Source of the DNA: Bacteroidetes bacterium RIFCSPLOWO2_12_FULL_35_15
GTDB lineage: Bacteria > Bacteroidota > Bacteroidia > 2-12-FULL-35-15
Assembly (NCBI GenBank): GCA_001769385.1
Contig: MEPB01000042.1
Span: forward strand, 1 to 35,373
DNA: 35,373 bases
Reading direction: 5' to 3'
Shown here: positions 25,443 through 33,475 of the stretch, in pieces
Layout: each line of letters begins with the position of its first letter
Numbering within the stretch: the first letter of the stretch is position 1
Translations under genes and position numbers: made by a program
The notes under the pieces: model-generated
Databases searched by the model: none
Told to the model about the DNA's origin: nothing
The model's input: only the letters and a program-made list of their open reading frames with translations

Positions 25443-25568
25443 TCATTTCGAGTATTCCATAGTGAAACAGATATATCGAGAAATCTTTTTGCTCGTTTGT
25501 AAAGCAGGAGCAAAAAATAAAGATTTCTCTATGAGTTTATTCAGATCAAATTCGATTGTTCGGAATGA
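25443..25568. repeat. Nested inverted-repeat element, TCATTTCGAG type
   Basis: The outer ends TCATTTCGAG (25443-25452) and TTCGGAATGA (25559-25568) are complementary at 8 of 10 positions. Inside, GAGAAATCTTTTTGCTC (25478-25494) pairs with 25508-25529, with a five-base bulge, to form a long hairpin. The GAGAAATCTTT arms flanked by CATTTCGAG resemble a common interspersed palindrome of Bacteroidota (recalled, not searched). It lies between the HAD gene and the TPR-phosphatase gene and may end the polA-HAD transcript. Confidence 0.7.
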
Positions 25569-25648
25569 CATTTTTAAATACTGTTAAATTATTTTAAGAA
25601 ATTTAAGTTTCTCCCGACAAAATCTACCTTCTCCTCTTTAAAATTAAT

Positions 25649-25656
25649 TATATTTG
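25649..25656 (+). promoter_or_regulatory. -7 promoter box TATATTTG for the TPR-SpoIIE gene
   Basis: A perfect TAnnTTTG match 38 bases before the ATG at 25695, downstream of the repeat element. No good -33 TTTG is seen at the usual distance. Confidence 0.5.
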
Positions 25657-25694
25657 TTTAGATCAATAACAATTTCAGTTCAGTAAAAAAATTG

Positions 25695-27902
25695 ATGAGA
25701 GTACTACTAATTTTGTTTGTGTTATTTAGTAATGGGTTGCTCATCGCGCAACCTTCCGATTTACTTAACAAATTAAATGCTGCCCAAACGGACACTGCTA
25801 TAATTAATGTATTAAACGAATTAACCGATTATTATATCGGACAAAAAAACGATTCTGCAAATTATTATAACCAAAGATCTTTAACTATCTCTACACAGAA
25901 AAAAATTGAGAAATACAATTTTGAAGGGTATTACCTGCAAGCCAGGCTGAAGAAAATTAACAAACAATTCGATGAGGCTTTGTCTATTGCTTTAAAAGCA
26001 ATAGAAATTGCAAAGATCAATAACAATACAATAGACCATGCAAGAGCACTTATATTGTCAGGGAATATTTTCGAATCGAAAAGTGCTGTAAAGCAAGGAG
26101 TAGAAAAATATTTAGAAGCATTTGAGCTGAGCAAATCCCGGCAGAATAAAAAAGGAATGTTGCTGGCAAATATTGCTTTGGGTCTGAGCTTTAAAAAACA
26201 TGATGAATTAACCAATGCTTTAAAATATTTTTTAGAGGCAATGAAATTAGCGGAAGAGATCCCTGATTCTTCTGCAATATTTACATGTTGCATAAATCTG
26301 GGTACCCTTTATGAAAATACGAACGATGATGTTAAGGCTCTCCAGTTTTATCACAAAGCCTCGGTAATAAATCAAAGGGACAATGATGAAAATGGCCAAG
26401 CAATCTGTTTCTTTAAAATTGGCCGCATGTATCTGCAAATGAATAAAATTGACAGCGCTAAAATTTTTCTTCAAAAAACTCTGGAAATACATTTAAAAAG
26501 AAATGATGAAATTGGTTTAATATTCGATTATTCCTTTATGGCCTCCTCCTTTAACCATGAAAAAAATTTCGCGAAGGCGGATGAAAATTGGAACAAAGCA
26601 TTGGCCCTGTCATTTAAACACAACGACTCCATTCGCATAAATATGGTTTATTCATATATGGCTACCGGACAAGTGGATAGAAAAAATGATAAGAAAGCGC
26701 TGGAGTATTATGAGAAAAGTTTGCAATATATATGTTCTACCGTGCAAAAAGAGACAATAGCTGCTGTTTATGAAAAGATGGCTACCATTTCAAATAGATT
26801 GGGTTTATACAAACAGGCATATGATTATCATGTGTTGTATAAGATTTGGGCAGATTCTTCGAATAATGTGAATGACACTAAAAAACAGACAGAGCTGAAA
26901 CTTGCTTTTGAATTTAATCAGGTTCAGGAAAAAATTGCTGCCGAATCGGAAGCTAAAGAATTGAAAAATAAAACAGAGATGGAAAAACAGCGGATGCAAC
27001 GTAACTTTTTATTTTTGGGTTTGGGCTTAATTAGTTTATTGCTTGTTGTAGCTTTCAGAAGTTTTAAGATGAAACAAAAAGCCAACTTCATTTTGCAGGA
27101 TCAAAAACAAGAGATTGAGCATCAGAAAAAATTAGTTGATGAAAAGAATCGTGAAATAAGTGATAGTATAAATTATGCGCTGCGTATTCAGACAGCAAGC
27201 TTGCCGGAGAAAAAGGAATTATCATTTTGCTTTCCTGAATATTCCTTGTTTTTTAAACCAAAAGATATTGTCAGTGGAGATTTTTATTGGGCTGCCGGAG
27301 ACGAAAATAAAGTGTTGATCGCAATTGCAGATTGCACCGGACATGGTGTTCCGGGGGCAATAACAAGTATGATGGGGAGTATGATTTTAAATGAAATTTA
27401 TTATGTTAAAAAAATAATTCAACCCAATGAAGTACTTTCTGAATTGAACCGATTGGTTAAGTTGACATTGCGTCAGGAAGCAGATTCCTTATCAAAAGAT
27501 GGAATGGATATCGCATTTTGTCAGTGGGAGAAAAAAACAAATACGCTCTTGTATTCAGGAGCAAACCGTCCGCTTTATATTTTACGCGGGAACGAATTGA
27601 TCGAATATAAACCAACAAAAGTATCTGTTGGTGGTTATGTGCCAATGGAGCAGCAATATGAATTACATGAGATAATTCTTAGTAGTGGTGATACGGTTAT
27701 TCTTTCCAGTGATGGTTATGTGGATCAGTTTGGGGGACAGCATGAGAAAAAATATACAAGCAAAGCTTTCAAACGTTTACTTAAAGAAATTGCTCATTTA
27801 GATATTTCTGAACAGGGAAAAATGATTGAACAGAATTTTAATAATTGGAAAAGCGGTTTTGATCAAACAGATGATGTATTGATCTTTATGTGGAAAGTAT
27901 AG
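25695..27902 (+). CDS. TPR sensor with transmembrane helix and cytoplasmic SpoIIE-type PP2C phosphatase
   Basis: The ATG at 25695 is used; a TTG directly before it would add one residue only. The 735-residue protein has a signal peptide (about 1-19, LLIAQ), a periplasmic stretch of six or more TPR repeats (about 40-410, for example ALKYFLEAMKLAEEIPD and AIKIAKINN-type helices), a coiled coil, one transmembrane helix at about 437-457 (LFLGLGLISLLLVV), a second cytoplasmic coiled coil, then a SpoIIE/PP2C domain (about 500-735). Metal-binding acidic residues are visible in SGDFYW, ADCTGHGVPGA, SDGYVDQFGG and QTDDVLIF. Proteins of this design sense something through the TPRs and dephosphorylate a partner, often an anti-sigma-factor antagonist. 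No such antagonist or kinase gene lies nearby, so the target is unknown. The SpoIIE module appears catalytically intact. Confidence 0.88.
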   Translation: MRVLLILFVLFSNGLLIAQPSDLLNKLNAAQTDTAIINVLNELTDYYIGQKNDSANYYNQRSLTISTQKKIEKYNFEGYYLQARLKKINKQFDEALSIALKAIEIAKINNNTIDHARALILSGNIFESKSAVKQGVEKYLEAFELSKSRQNKKGMLLANIALGLSFKKHDELTNALKYFLEAMKLAEEIPDSSAIFTCCINLGTLYENTNDDVKALQFYHKASVINQRDNDENGQAICFFKIGRMYLQMNKIDSAKIFLQKTLEIHLKRNDEIGLIFDYSFMASSFNHEKNFAKADENWNKALALSFKHNDSIRINMVYSYMATGQVDRKNDKKALEYYEKSLQYICSTVQKETIAAVYEKMATISNRLGLYKQAYDYHVLYKIWADSSNNVNDTKKQTELKLAFEFNQVQEKIAAESEAKELKNKTEMEKQRMQRNFLFLGLGLISLLLVVAFRSFKMKQKANFILQDQKQEIEHQKKLVDEKNREISDSINYALRIQTASLPEKKELSFCFPEYSLFFKPKDIVSGDFYWAAGDENKVLIAIADCTGHGVPGAITSMMGSMILNEIYYVKKIIQPNEVLSELNRLVKLTLRQEADSLSKDGMDIAFCQWEKKTNTLLYSGANRPLYILRGNELIEYKPTKVSVGGYVPMEQQYELHEIILSSGDTVILSSDGYVDQFGGQHEKKYTSKAFKRLLKEIAHLDISEQGKMIEQNFNNWKSGFDQTDDVLIFMWKV

Positions 27903-27927
27903 AAAGCATCCCTTCGCATAATTATAA

Positions 27928-28839
27928 TTATTTAAAGAAAGTATTTATTCCTAATTTAAAACCGATAGTTGCCATCGGATAATCTTGATCTAAATGGTAA
28001 GACCCCGTTGGATAACCATAGTTAATCTTCAAAATTGTATAATCTCTTATCCTCCTACGATAACCTAATGAAGCGAATGTTTCCAGATTTAATAGGGATT
28101 GAGGTTTTGTTAACTGAAAGCCAATTAATAGATCCCATCCATATACTTTTGCCTTTTCTGAAATAAAAGAAATAATAGGCCAATAACCACCATCCCTATT
28201 TTCATACAAATGGTTGTTATAGCTTAATGTTTTATATAATAACTGCACAGAAAGTGATAGTCTTCGCCTTTCCATAAGGAAATATTTATAATTTATCCGA
28301 AAGGTTGTTCCTTTATAAACACATCCAGGCCAACGTTCTTGTTGGTTTGCTAAAACATTCACTCCAACAATTGCACTCGGATATTGATTACCTAAGCTAA
28401 ATCCAAATGAATGTCTGTACTTATAACAGTAATCAAAATCTATTCTCTCCTCATAAAGAATCAATGGAAACAAACTCGTAGAAATACTTAAACGATGTTT
28501 TTTAGAATTTCGAGTTTCAATACGTGAAGGAGCAGGTTTCTTTTTTTCTGTTGGTTCTGTAAAAGAAGGCTCTTCTTGTTTTTTTGTAATTATTTTTTCT
28601 TCCGCTGTATTGAATAATTCTTTTATTCCATTGCTGTAAGTAATAGAGGAGATCTCTGATTTTGATATGGTCAAAGAACCTCTCTCTTGTGAGTTGTAAA
28701 GTGAATAGTTTATTTCAGTTGGCGATATTTCCAGAACTTTTGCAATAATTAGTGTTCTGTCGAGCTTAACAATGGTGTCTTGCGAAAATAAATTAAAAGT
28801 AAAAAAGCAGAGTGATATAAACGCAATTTTCGTCTTCAT
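27928..28839 (-). CDS. Secreted protein with N-terminal DUF-like beta domain and barrel-like C-terminus
   Basis: The signal peptide ends near residue 19 (LFSQD). Residues 20-75 are a small beta domain found at the N-terminus of many Bacteroidota envelope proteins: DTIVKLDRTLIIAKVLEI, then INYSLY, then ISKSEISSITYSNGIKELF. A charged, proline-rich linker (about 78-112, KKQEEPSFTEPTEKKKPAP) follows. The C-terminal ~190 residues alternate short amphipathic strands and turns with many Tyr, Arg and Gly and end in INTFFK, suggesting an eight- or ten-strand outer-membrane barrel. Function is unknown. It is convergent with the TPR-SpoIIE gene across only 25 bases and stands alone on the minus strand. 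Confidence 0.75.
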   Translation of the reverse strand: MKTKIAFISLCFFTFNLFSQDTIVKLDRTLIIAKVLEISPTEINYSLYNSQERGSLTISKSEISSITYSNGIKELFNTAEEKIITKKQEEPSFTEPTEKKKPAPSRIETRNSKKHRLSISTSLFPLILYEERIDFDYCYKYRHSFGFSLGNQYPSAIVGVNVLANQQERWPGCVYKGTTFRINYKYFLMERRRLSLSVQLLYKTLSYNNHLYENRDGGYWPIISFISEKAKVYGWDLLIGFQLTKPQSLLNLETFASLGYRRRIRDYTILKINYGYPTGSYHLDQDYPMATIGFKLGINTFFK

Positions 28840-28874
28840 TATTGAAGCAGATTTGTCTTGCTAATATAGAAAAA

Positions 28875-28897
28875 AATAAAACGTAAGCGCTTTTATT
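28875..28897 (-). terminator. Possible terminator after the hexapeptide-repeat gene
   Basis: Read on the minus strand, AATAAAAG/CG and CG/TTTTATT can pair around CTTA with one bulged base, and a run of T's follows. The stem is mostly A-T, so it is weak. It lies 60 bases after the stop of the gamma-carbonic-anhydrase-like gene. Confidence 0.35.
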
Positions 28898-28956
28898 CTA
28901 TTCTCTATTTTTAATAAGTAGTTGACAAGCCTTGCTTAATTAGCTTTAGAATTTAT

Positions 28957-29478
28957 TTACTTTTCTTCCTTAAACCAACCGCTATACATGATATAATTAT
29001 CTGCAATACGATTTATTTCACCATGTATTAATTCCTGATTGATGTCTTTTACTTTTTTTGCAGGAACACCTGCATAAATTACCCCGGATTCAACTTTCGT
29101 GTTTTCAAGTAATACAGCACCTGCGGCAATAATAGTGTTGCTGCCTATTTCACAATTATCCATCACAATGGCTCCCATACCAATCAATACATTGTCGTGT
29201 ATGGTGCAGCCATGCACCAAAGCATTGTGTCCGATAGAAACATTATTACCGATAGTAGTTTTTGTTTTTTGATAGGTACAATGTATTACAGCACCATCCT
29301 GCACATTCACTTTGTTTCCCATCCGGATGGAATTTACATCACCACGAATCACTGTATTAAACCATACACTACATTGGTTTCCCATAATTACATCACCAAC
29401 AACAGTTGCGTTTTCAGCTAAATAACAATCATCACCAAATACAGGATGAATGCCTTTAACAGATTTTATTAAAGCCAT
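28957..29478 (-). CDS. Gamma-carbonic-anhydrase-like hexapeptide-repeat protein
   Basis: A 173-residue left-handed beta-helix protein of the YrdA/PaaY/CaiE group. Hexapeptide repeats run from about 20 to 135 (VVGDVIMGNQCSVWF, IGNNVSIGHNALVHG, CEIGSNTIIAAGAVL), and a C-terminal helix packs on the outside (about 147-168). The three zinc-ligand histidines of gamma carbonic anhydrases are at the expected places, His66, His84 and His89 (VIHC and GHNALVHG), together with Arg46, Asp48 and Gln60. Catalysis is therefore possible, although many proteins of this clade show little or no carbonic anhydrase activity and some bind CoA esters. It is a cytoplasmic trimer in homologues. An inverted-repeat element lies just upstream of its start. 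Confidence 0.88.
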   Translation of the reverse strand: MALIKSVKGIHPVFGDDCYLAENATVVGDVIMGNQCSVWFNTVIRGDVNSIRMGNKVNVQDGAVIHCTYQKTKTTIGNNVSIGHNALVHGCTIHDNVLIGMGAIVMDNCEIGSNTIIAAGAVLLENTKVESGVIYAGVPAKKVKDINQELIHGEINRIADNYIMYSGWFKEEK

Positions 29479-29533
29479 AAAATTTAGAATTTTAAATGTT
29501 TTGTGTAAACGCTTTGCGTTAAAAATAAAAAAA

Positions 29534-29616
29534 CAGCCACGTATTCAAGATTTTAAAACTTAAGCGTTTTAAGAAATAGAATATTTTTTAAAATTTAATC
29601 TGTGAATCTGTGGCTG
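29534..29616. repeat. CAGCCACG...GTGGCTG inverted-repeat element
   Basis: CAGCCACGTATTCAAGATT (29534-29552) is nearly complementary to 29597-29616 (AATCTGTGAATCTGTGGCTG), with two one-base indels. The 83-base element has an AT-rich centre with a small CTTAA/TTAAG stem. It lies between two minus-strand genes, the HMA protein upstream and the hexapeptide protein downstream. Confidence 0.75.
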
Positions 29617-29658
29617 GTCAAAAGCTATGTGGTGGAGGTAAAAAACCGGAATCGATTT

Positions 29659-30009
29659 TTATTCCATTTTCCCTTCATTTTCTTTTTTGCAGCAATCATC
29701 CAGCTTTTTGTATGCTTTCGGATTTGCTTTTACAGCATCTGCATCATAACCGGCATTTGAAATTGCTAACCTGATTTTATCAGGATTGGTAATAGCCGCA
29801 TCATAAGTAACAGTTACCACTTTTGTTGGAACATCTAATGATGATTTTGAAACACCTTTTTCAGCAGTTATGGCTTTATCAATTGTTTTTTTACACATTT
29901 TACATACCGAAGAAGTTGTAATTTTAATTTCAGAAGACGTTTGTGCTTTAACAGTTATGTTAAAAAAAACAAGAACAGCTACAATACTAGATAATGTTAA
30001 TTTTTTCAT
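29659..30009 (-). CDS. Secreted heavy-metal-associated (HMA) domain protein
   Basis: The 116-residue protein has a signal peptide (about 1-22, VKAQ) and one ferredoxin-like HMA domain (about 26-92). The metal site VCKMCKK contains Cys36 and Cys39 in a CxxC motif, as in CopZ, MerP and Atx1, followed by typical strand and helix pattern (KVVTVTYDAAITNPDKIRLAISNAGYD). A short basic tail carries a second cysteine pair (DDCCKKENEGK, about 103-104). Location in the periplasm suggests copper or other soft-metal capture. It starts two bases after the stop codon of the PKD/CHU_C gene, so they share a transcript; no metal-transport ATPase or regulator is nearby. Homologues in Bacteroidota are often described as heavy-metal-associated proteins of unknown role. 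Confidence 0.88.
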   Translation of the reverse strand: MKKLTLSSIVAVLVFFNITVKAQTSSEIKITTSSVCKMCKKTIDKAITAEKGVSKSSLDVPTKVVTVTYDAAITNPDKIRLAISNAGYDADAVKANPKAYKKLDDCCKKENEGKME

Positions 30010-30011
30010 TT

Positions 30012-31844
30012 TTATTTTTTATTTTTTAATAATTGAATAAATCCATTGGTACTATAATCTTTTGTGGTTTGAGATACTGCTTTTAAAATAAAATAATAAG
30101 TACCCTCGCTTAATTCAATTCCGGCAGTGCTGCGTCCATCCCAGGTTACATTTGCTGACTCGGCTTCAAATACTTTTACTCCCCAGCGATTGAATATTTC
30201 TAATTTGTATTCCTTTAAACCGGAATTGCTGATAAAAAAATAATCATTTGTTCCATCACCATCAGGAGTAAATACATTTGGAATAGTTACATATTCAAGT
30301 AAACTAACGTCATATGTTTTGCAAAGAGTATCAGCACAACCGTTAGTGTTTTGGGTATATAAACAAACATTTTCAGGACCATTTCCGGAAAAAGTATGTG
30401 TAGGGTTTTGTAAATTTGAAGTTGAACCATCACCAAAATCCCACAACCAATCAGTTGCACCACCTGTTGATTGATCGGTAAAGTTATAATCAAAACCAGA
30501 TGTTGAAGCAGTATCAAAAGCAGCTACCGGTGGGGCAGAAACAGTAACTGTGCATGATGCTGGATTGGAGGCACAACCCAATGCACTTGAAGTAGTAACA
30601 CTAACCGGACCTGAGCCTGAGCCCCAATCAATTGTCACAGCGTTTGTTCCCTGGCCGGAAGTAATGCTTGTTCCAACAGGAGAAGTCCATGTATAGATAG
30701 AGCCCGTGCCGGTTGCTGAGAAGTTATTTCCTAAAGAGTTCTGACAAACAGGGGCACATGCCAATACAGGCATTGCCGGTTTTTGGCGCGATAAAATATA
30801 AGGAGAATTAGAAAAATCTGTCCAGTTAACTTTTAAAACATCATTAAATGGAACAGCAGAAGTTGCTGTTACTGTTCCCATGCTGTTCCAGAGAGCTGCT
30901 GTTGGGGTGTTCCATTGTGCTAATCCATCCCAACCCCCATCGGCTGCCTGATCATAAAAAACATCAATAGTTGCATTGTCGGTTCCTGCACTTCGGGTGA
31001 TCTGATGGTAAAATAATGAATTTACAGTACACAGAGCTGTATCCAATGACGCTGTGTTAAATCCGTCAACAGTTGCGTCATTATTACCCATACGAGCAGT
31101 ATAGGTATTTGCAGAAACGGATGCCGGTGTGAGTTGTGCCGGACGGTAACGTGTTGTTACCACACTTGAACCCGTTGGATAAAGATAAACAGAGGTTGTA
31201 TTGGTCGCCCTTGATAAACTACCACCAACAGAACTGCTGACAAATCCTTCGCTTCCAAAGGTTGTAGAATTTGTTACACAGGCAGTAGATGGATTAAGAA
31301 CAAACATGGTATTTGTTAGAGTTTCAAGCTCACGATCGTTAATTGTCAACGTTCCGGTTGCCGAGATGCTTGCATTAACAAGTTGTAATGTTTTTTTACG
31401 ATCGGCACCAGCTCCCGTTCCTGAAAGTATCAGGTCGTTAAATGTAGTTGCTGTTCCAATTGTACTGGTAATGAATTCCTGAAGATTACCGGTAAAATTT
31501 ACGGCACTTGTTCCTGCTGTAAAAGTAGCATCGTTTATCCAGTCTTGTTCCACTAAATAACTCCCATTACCTTGTAATACAGAGCTGTTTTTTAGAAATA
31601 CACTTCCGGGAGTTACGCTGTTGGAGATGGTCATTGTCCCATTGTTTTCAAAAACTCCTGTAACTCCATCATTCTGAAATCCACCATTAACTTTCACAAT
31701 AGACGTAGGACCCGTATAAACCTGTGCACCATTATTGAATAATATGGTCTGTGCAAAAGATTCACCTGCAAGGCTTCCTAATATAGCTGCTGCCAGTAAG
31801 GATCTTTGAAATGCCATTTTTGAAGATTTTGTACTGTTTTTCAT
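30012..31844 (-). CDS. Secreted PKD-domain protein with CHU_C type IX sorting domain
   Basis: The N-terminus is a signal peptide with a positively charged n-region, ending near residue 32 (GESFAQ). The first ~350 residues are Gly/Ser/Thr/Asn-rich beta structure without a recognised enzyme fold, opening with FNNGAQVYTGPTSIVKVN. Residues about 360-440 look like one immunoglobulin-like repeat, and about 440-515 is a PKD domain with WLWDFGDGST. The final domain, IPNVFTPDGDGTNDYFF to the end, is CHU_C, so the protein should leave through the type IX system and attach to the surface. It is half the size of the other PKD protein of this window and has mainly one PKD copy. A well-formed promoter lies upstream (31885-31915). 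The HMA gene follows two bases after the stop. Confidence 0.88.
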   Translation of the reverse strand: MKNSTKSSKMAFQRSLLAAAILGSLAGESFAQTILFNNGAQVYTGPTSIVKVNGGFQNDGVTGVFENNGTMTISNSVTPGSVFLKNSSVLQGNGSYLVEQDWINDATFTAGTSAVNFTGNLQEFITSTIGTATTFNDLILSGTGAGADRKKTLQLVNASISATGTLTINDRELETLTNTMFVLNPSTACVTNSTTFGSEGFVSSSVGGSLSRATNTTSVYLYPTGSSVVTTRYRPAQLTPASVSANTYTARMGNNDATVDGFNTASLDTALCTVNSLFYHQITRSAGTDNATIDVFYDQAADGGWDGLAQWNTPTAALWNSMGTVTATSAVPFNDVLKVNWTDFSNSPYILSRQKPAMPVLACAPVCQNSLGNNFSATGTGSIYTWTSPVGTSITSGQGTNAVTIDWGSGSGPVSVTTSSALGCASNPASCTVTVSAPPVAAFDTASTSGFDYNFTDQSTGGATDWLWDFGDGSTSNLQNPTHTFSGNGPENVCLYTQNTNGCADTLCKTYDVSLLEYVTIPNVFTPDGDGTNDYFFISNSGLKEYKLEIFNRWGVKVFEAESANVTWDGRSTAGIELSEGTYYFILKAVSQTTKDYSTNGFIQLLKNKK

Positions 31845-31884
31845 CGGCTCAATAAGTTTTTTTCTTCTGGCACCTTGTATCAGA

Positions 31885-31915
31885 CAAATTTATTTAAATT
31901 TTATCTGAAATCAAA
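31885..31915 (-). promoter_or_regulatory. Consensus Bacteroidota promoter for the PKD/CHU_C-HMA operon
   Basis: On the minus strand TTTG (31912-31915) and TAAATTTG (31885-31892) are separated by 19 bases, matching the -33 TTTG / -7 TAnnTTTG promoter of the phylum exactly. The box ends 40 bases before the ATG. Confidence 0.75.
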
Positions 31916-31951
31916 ATTTATGCTATGGTTCATAGGATGATAAAAATGAGC

Positions 31952-32287
31952 TTAAGGTTGCTTTGGAGCAATTAATTTCATTTTTTCAGCAAAATGCTGA
32001 GCAAAGCCACGCATCTCTTTAGCTGTTTCAGTTTCTCCGGTTGCGCGGTCAAAAGTATCTGCCATTGATAATAATGATTGATGATAAAACAATTTCATTT
32101 CATCCACCATCATATCTTTGGTCCATAGATCAATTCGTAAGGTGTTGTTTTCTTTCGCATCCCATAATGCAATCATTACGGCTTTGCTAACACTTTTTTC
32201 ATTTGCATCAGTTGCACTCCAATCTATTTTTTCAGGTAAATTGTTTTCATCAAGTGTTACTGTAAATTTAATTTCTGAAGTTTTCAT
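31952..32287 (-). CDS. gldC: Gliding motility protein GldC
   Basis: A 111-residue cytoplasmic-looking protein without signal peptide that opens with KTSEIKFTVTLDENNLPEKIDW, the hallmark of GldC. The middle DLWTKDMMVDEMKLFYHQSLLSMADTFDRAT and the helical end RGFAQHFAEKM fit the family, which has about 110 residues. In Flavobacterium johnsoniae gldC is co-transcribed with gldB and aids colony spreading; its biochemical role is not known. Here it lies downstream of gldB in the same direction but separated by a 105-base gap carrying a heptamer tandem repeat and a palindrome. That gap could tune read-through or give gldC its own start. Confidence 0.92.
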   Translation of the reverse strand: MKTSEIKFTVTLDENNLPEKIDWSATDANEKSVSKAVMIALWDAKENNTLRIDLWTKDMMVDEMKLFYHQSLLSMADTFDRATGETETAKEMRGFAQHFAEKMKLIAPKQP

Positions 32288-32290
32288 ATC

Positions 32291-32322
32291 TACGAATTAC
32301 GAATTTGTACGAATGTACAAAT
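32291..32322. repeat. TACGAATT repeat with ATTTGTAC palindrome before gldC
   Basis: TACGAAT occurs three times (32291, 32298 approximately, 32308), and ATTTGTAC (32303-32310) is complementary to GTACAAAT (32315-32322) around GAAT. It lies four bases upstream of the gldC start, so it would be in the message leader. Confidence 0.6.
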
Positions 32323-32350
32323 CCTTGTTAAAAATGATTTATTGTTAATT

Positions 32351-32392
32351 CCCTATTCCCTATTCCCTATTTCCTATTCCCTATTCCCTATA
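32351..32392. repeat. Heptamer tandem repeat (CCCTATT)6 abutting the gldB stop
   Basis: Six consecutive copies of CCCTATT, with single changes in copies 4 (TCCTATT) and 6 (CCCTATA). The array ends exactly at the base next to the gldB stop codon (32393-32395). It is too short and spacer-free to be a CRISPR. Slippage would alter the gldB-gldC spacing without touching either reading frame. Confidence 0.9.
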
Positions 32393-33409
32393 CTACTTCC
32401 CCGGTTTATACTTTGCTTTTGCCAATATTTTTTGAGCATCAGTTTCCTCCATTAATTGTTTCAAACTAATATCAGGATTATTTTTCATGTATTGTCTGAT
32501 TATTTGCCAACCTATCCAATAACCAACACGTGGCGGAGAATCTTTACTAAATGCCGTGGTGAACGGCCCTTCACTTGTAAATTTCATTATTTCGGCCTGA
32601 TCAGTAGTATAAAGTAATTTTTGTGCAGCAAAATAACTCCACATATTAAATTCATTCTGCTTACAGTATTCCAATTGTTTTTGAGTGTATTGCATTTTTA
32701 AAGTATCGGAAGTAGTTGGTAACAAGGCATCAGTCAAATACATTATTTTCCCATAATAAACTATTTCACTCAAAAAATCATTTTGGGTCATATTGTAAGG
32801 GAACTCATTCGTCATCCATGCACGAACAACATCGGAGGGGATGTTTTCTTTATTCATGAACATTGATTTATAGCGGGGCATGGCAAGCATTTGATAGAAT
32901 TTATTGGTGCTGCCCAAATACATTTCAAGTCCAATACCAATTGTGCTGTCCAGCATTACAGTAGAATAATTAAATCCTGACATCATGGTTATTACTTTCG
33001 GTAAATTCTTATTGGGGAAATAATGTTTGAAATGTTTAAAGATCTCAGTTATTTGTTCCTTTAAAGTATCAGTAGTTGGATAAGTTTTTTGACAATTTTC
33101 ATATGCTTCTCTCATATCTTTATCACTTATGAATTGTTTCAGCCGAAAATTGTAAGAAGAATCGCGTAAGCCTCCATTATTGATAATTCCTGTAATAAAG
33201 GAGGTGTAAAAATGTCCGTATTTACTTTCTAACAGCTTTGTTGAGGCTATCATATTGCTTGTGTCTATCTTAAAAATATCCTGCTCTAATCTATTTATAG
33301 TGAGTTTCGGAATTTCAATATTAGAAACATCAACATTCATTGGATCGGTGCCACAAGAGGAAAAAAATAGCAAACAAATCGCGAATAAATAAAACAGGTA
33401 GTTTTTCAT
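32393..33409 (-). CDS. gldB: Gliding motility lipoprotein GldB
   Basis: The lipoprotein signal ends in FSSC (Cys19), so the protein should be lipid-anchored in the cell envelope. Family features include VSNIEIPKLTINRLEQDIF (29 on), the STKLLESKYGHFYTSFITGI segment at about 56-75, and the VGYWIGWQIIRQYMKNNPDIS and AKAKYKPGK end. Length (338) is near that of other GldB proteins. In F. johnsoniae GldB is required for gliding and is counted with the core motility/type IX set. Conserved C-terminal parts resemble DUF2268-like peptidases, but I do not see an HExxH motif, so protease activity is unlikely. It is divergent from the outer-membrane protein/nadE pair across 66 bases. Confidence 0.93.
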   Translation of the reverse strand: MKNYLFYLFAICLLFFSSCGTDPMNVDVSNIEIPKLTINRLEQDIFKIDTSNMIASTKLLESKYGHFYTSFITGIINNGGLRDSSYNFRLKQFISDKDMREAYENCQKTYPTTDTLKEQITEIFKHFKHYFPNKNLPKVITMMSGFNYSTVMLDSTIGIGLEMYLGSTNKFYQMLAMPRYKSMFMNKENIPSDVVRAWMTNEFPYNMTQNDFLSEIVYYGKIMYLTDALLPTTSDTLKMQYTQKQLEYCKQNEFNMWSYFAAQKLLYTTDQAEIMKFTSEGPFTTAFSKDSPPRVGYWIGWQIIRQYMKNNPDISLKQLMEETDAQKILAKAKYKPGK

Positions 33410-33475
33410 ATAAAAAATATACTTAATATTGCATAAAGAAAATTAGTATCAGCATAAAATTAAAAACTCAAAATT

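Noticed and set aside
31201-31482. 93-codon frame antisense to the PKD/CHU_C protein
   Set aside because: Val/Leu/Ser-rich shadow of the Thr/Asn-rich sense coding; no start context or promoter.
32351-32392. CCCTATT array as a CRISPR or replication-origin repeat
   Set aside because: Seven-base units without spacers; no dnaA-box cluster or origin genes near it.
32393-33409. GldB as an active zinc peptidase
   Set aside because: No HExxH motif is visible.
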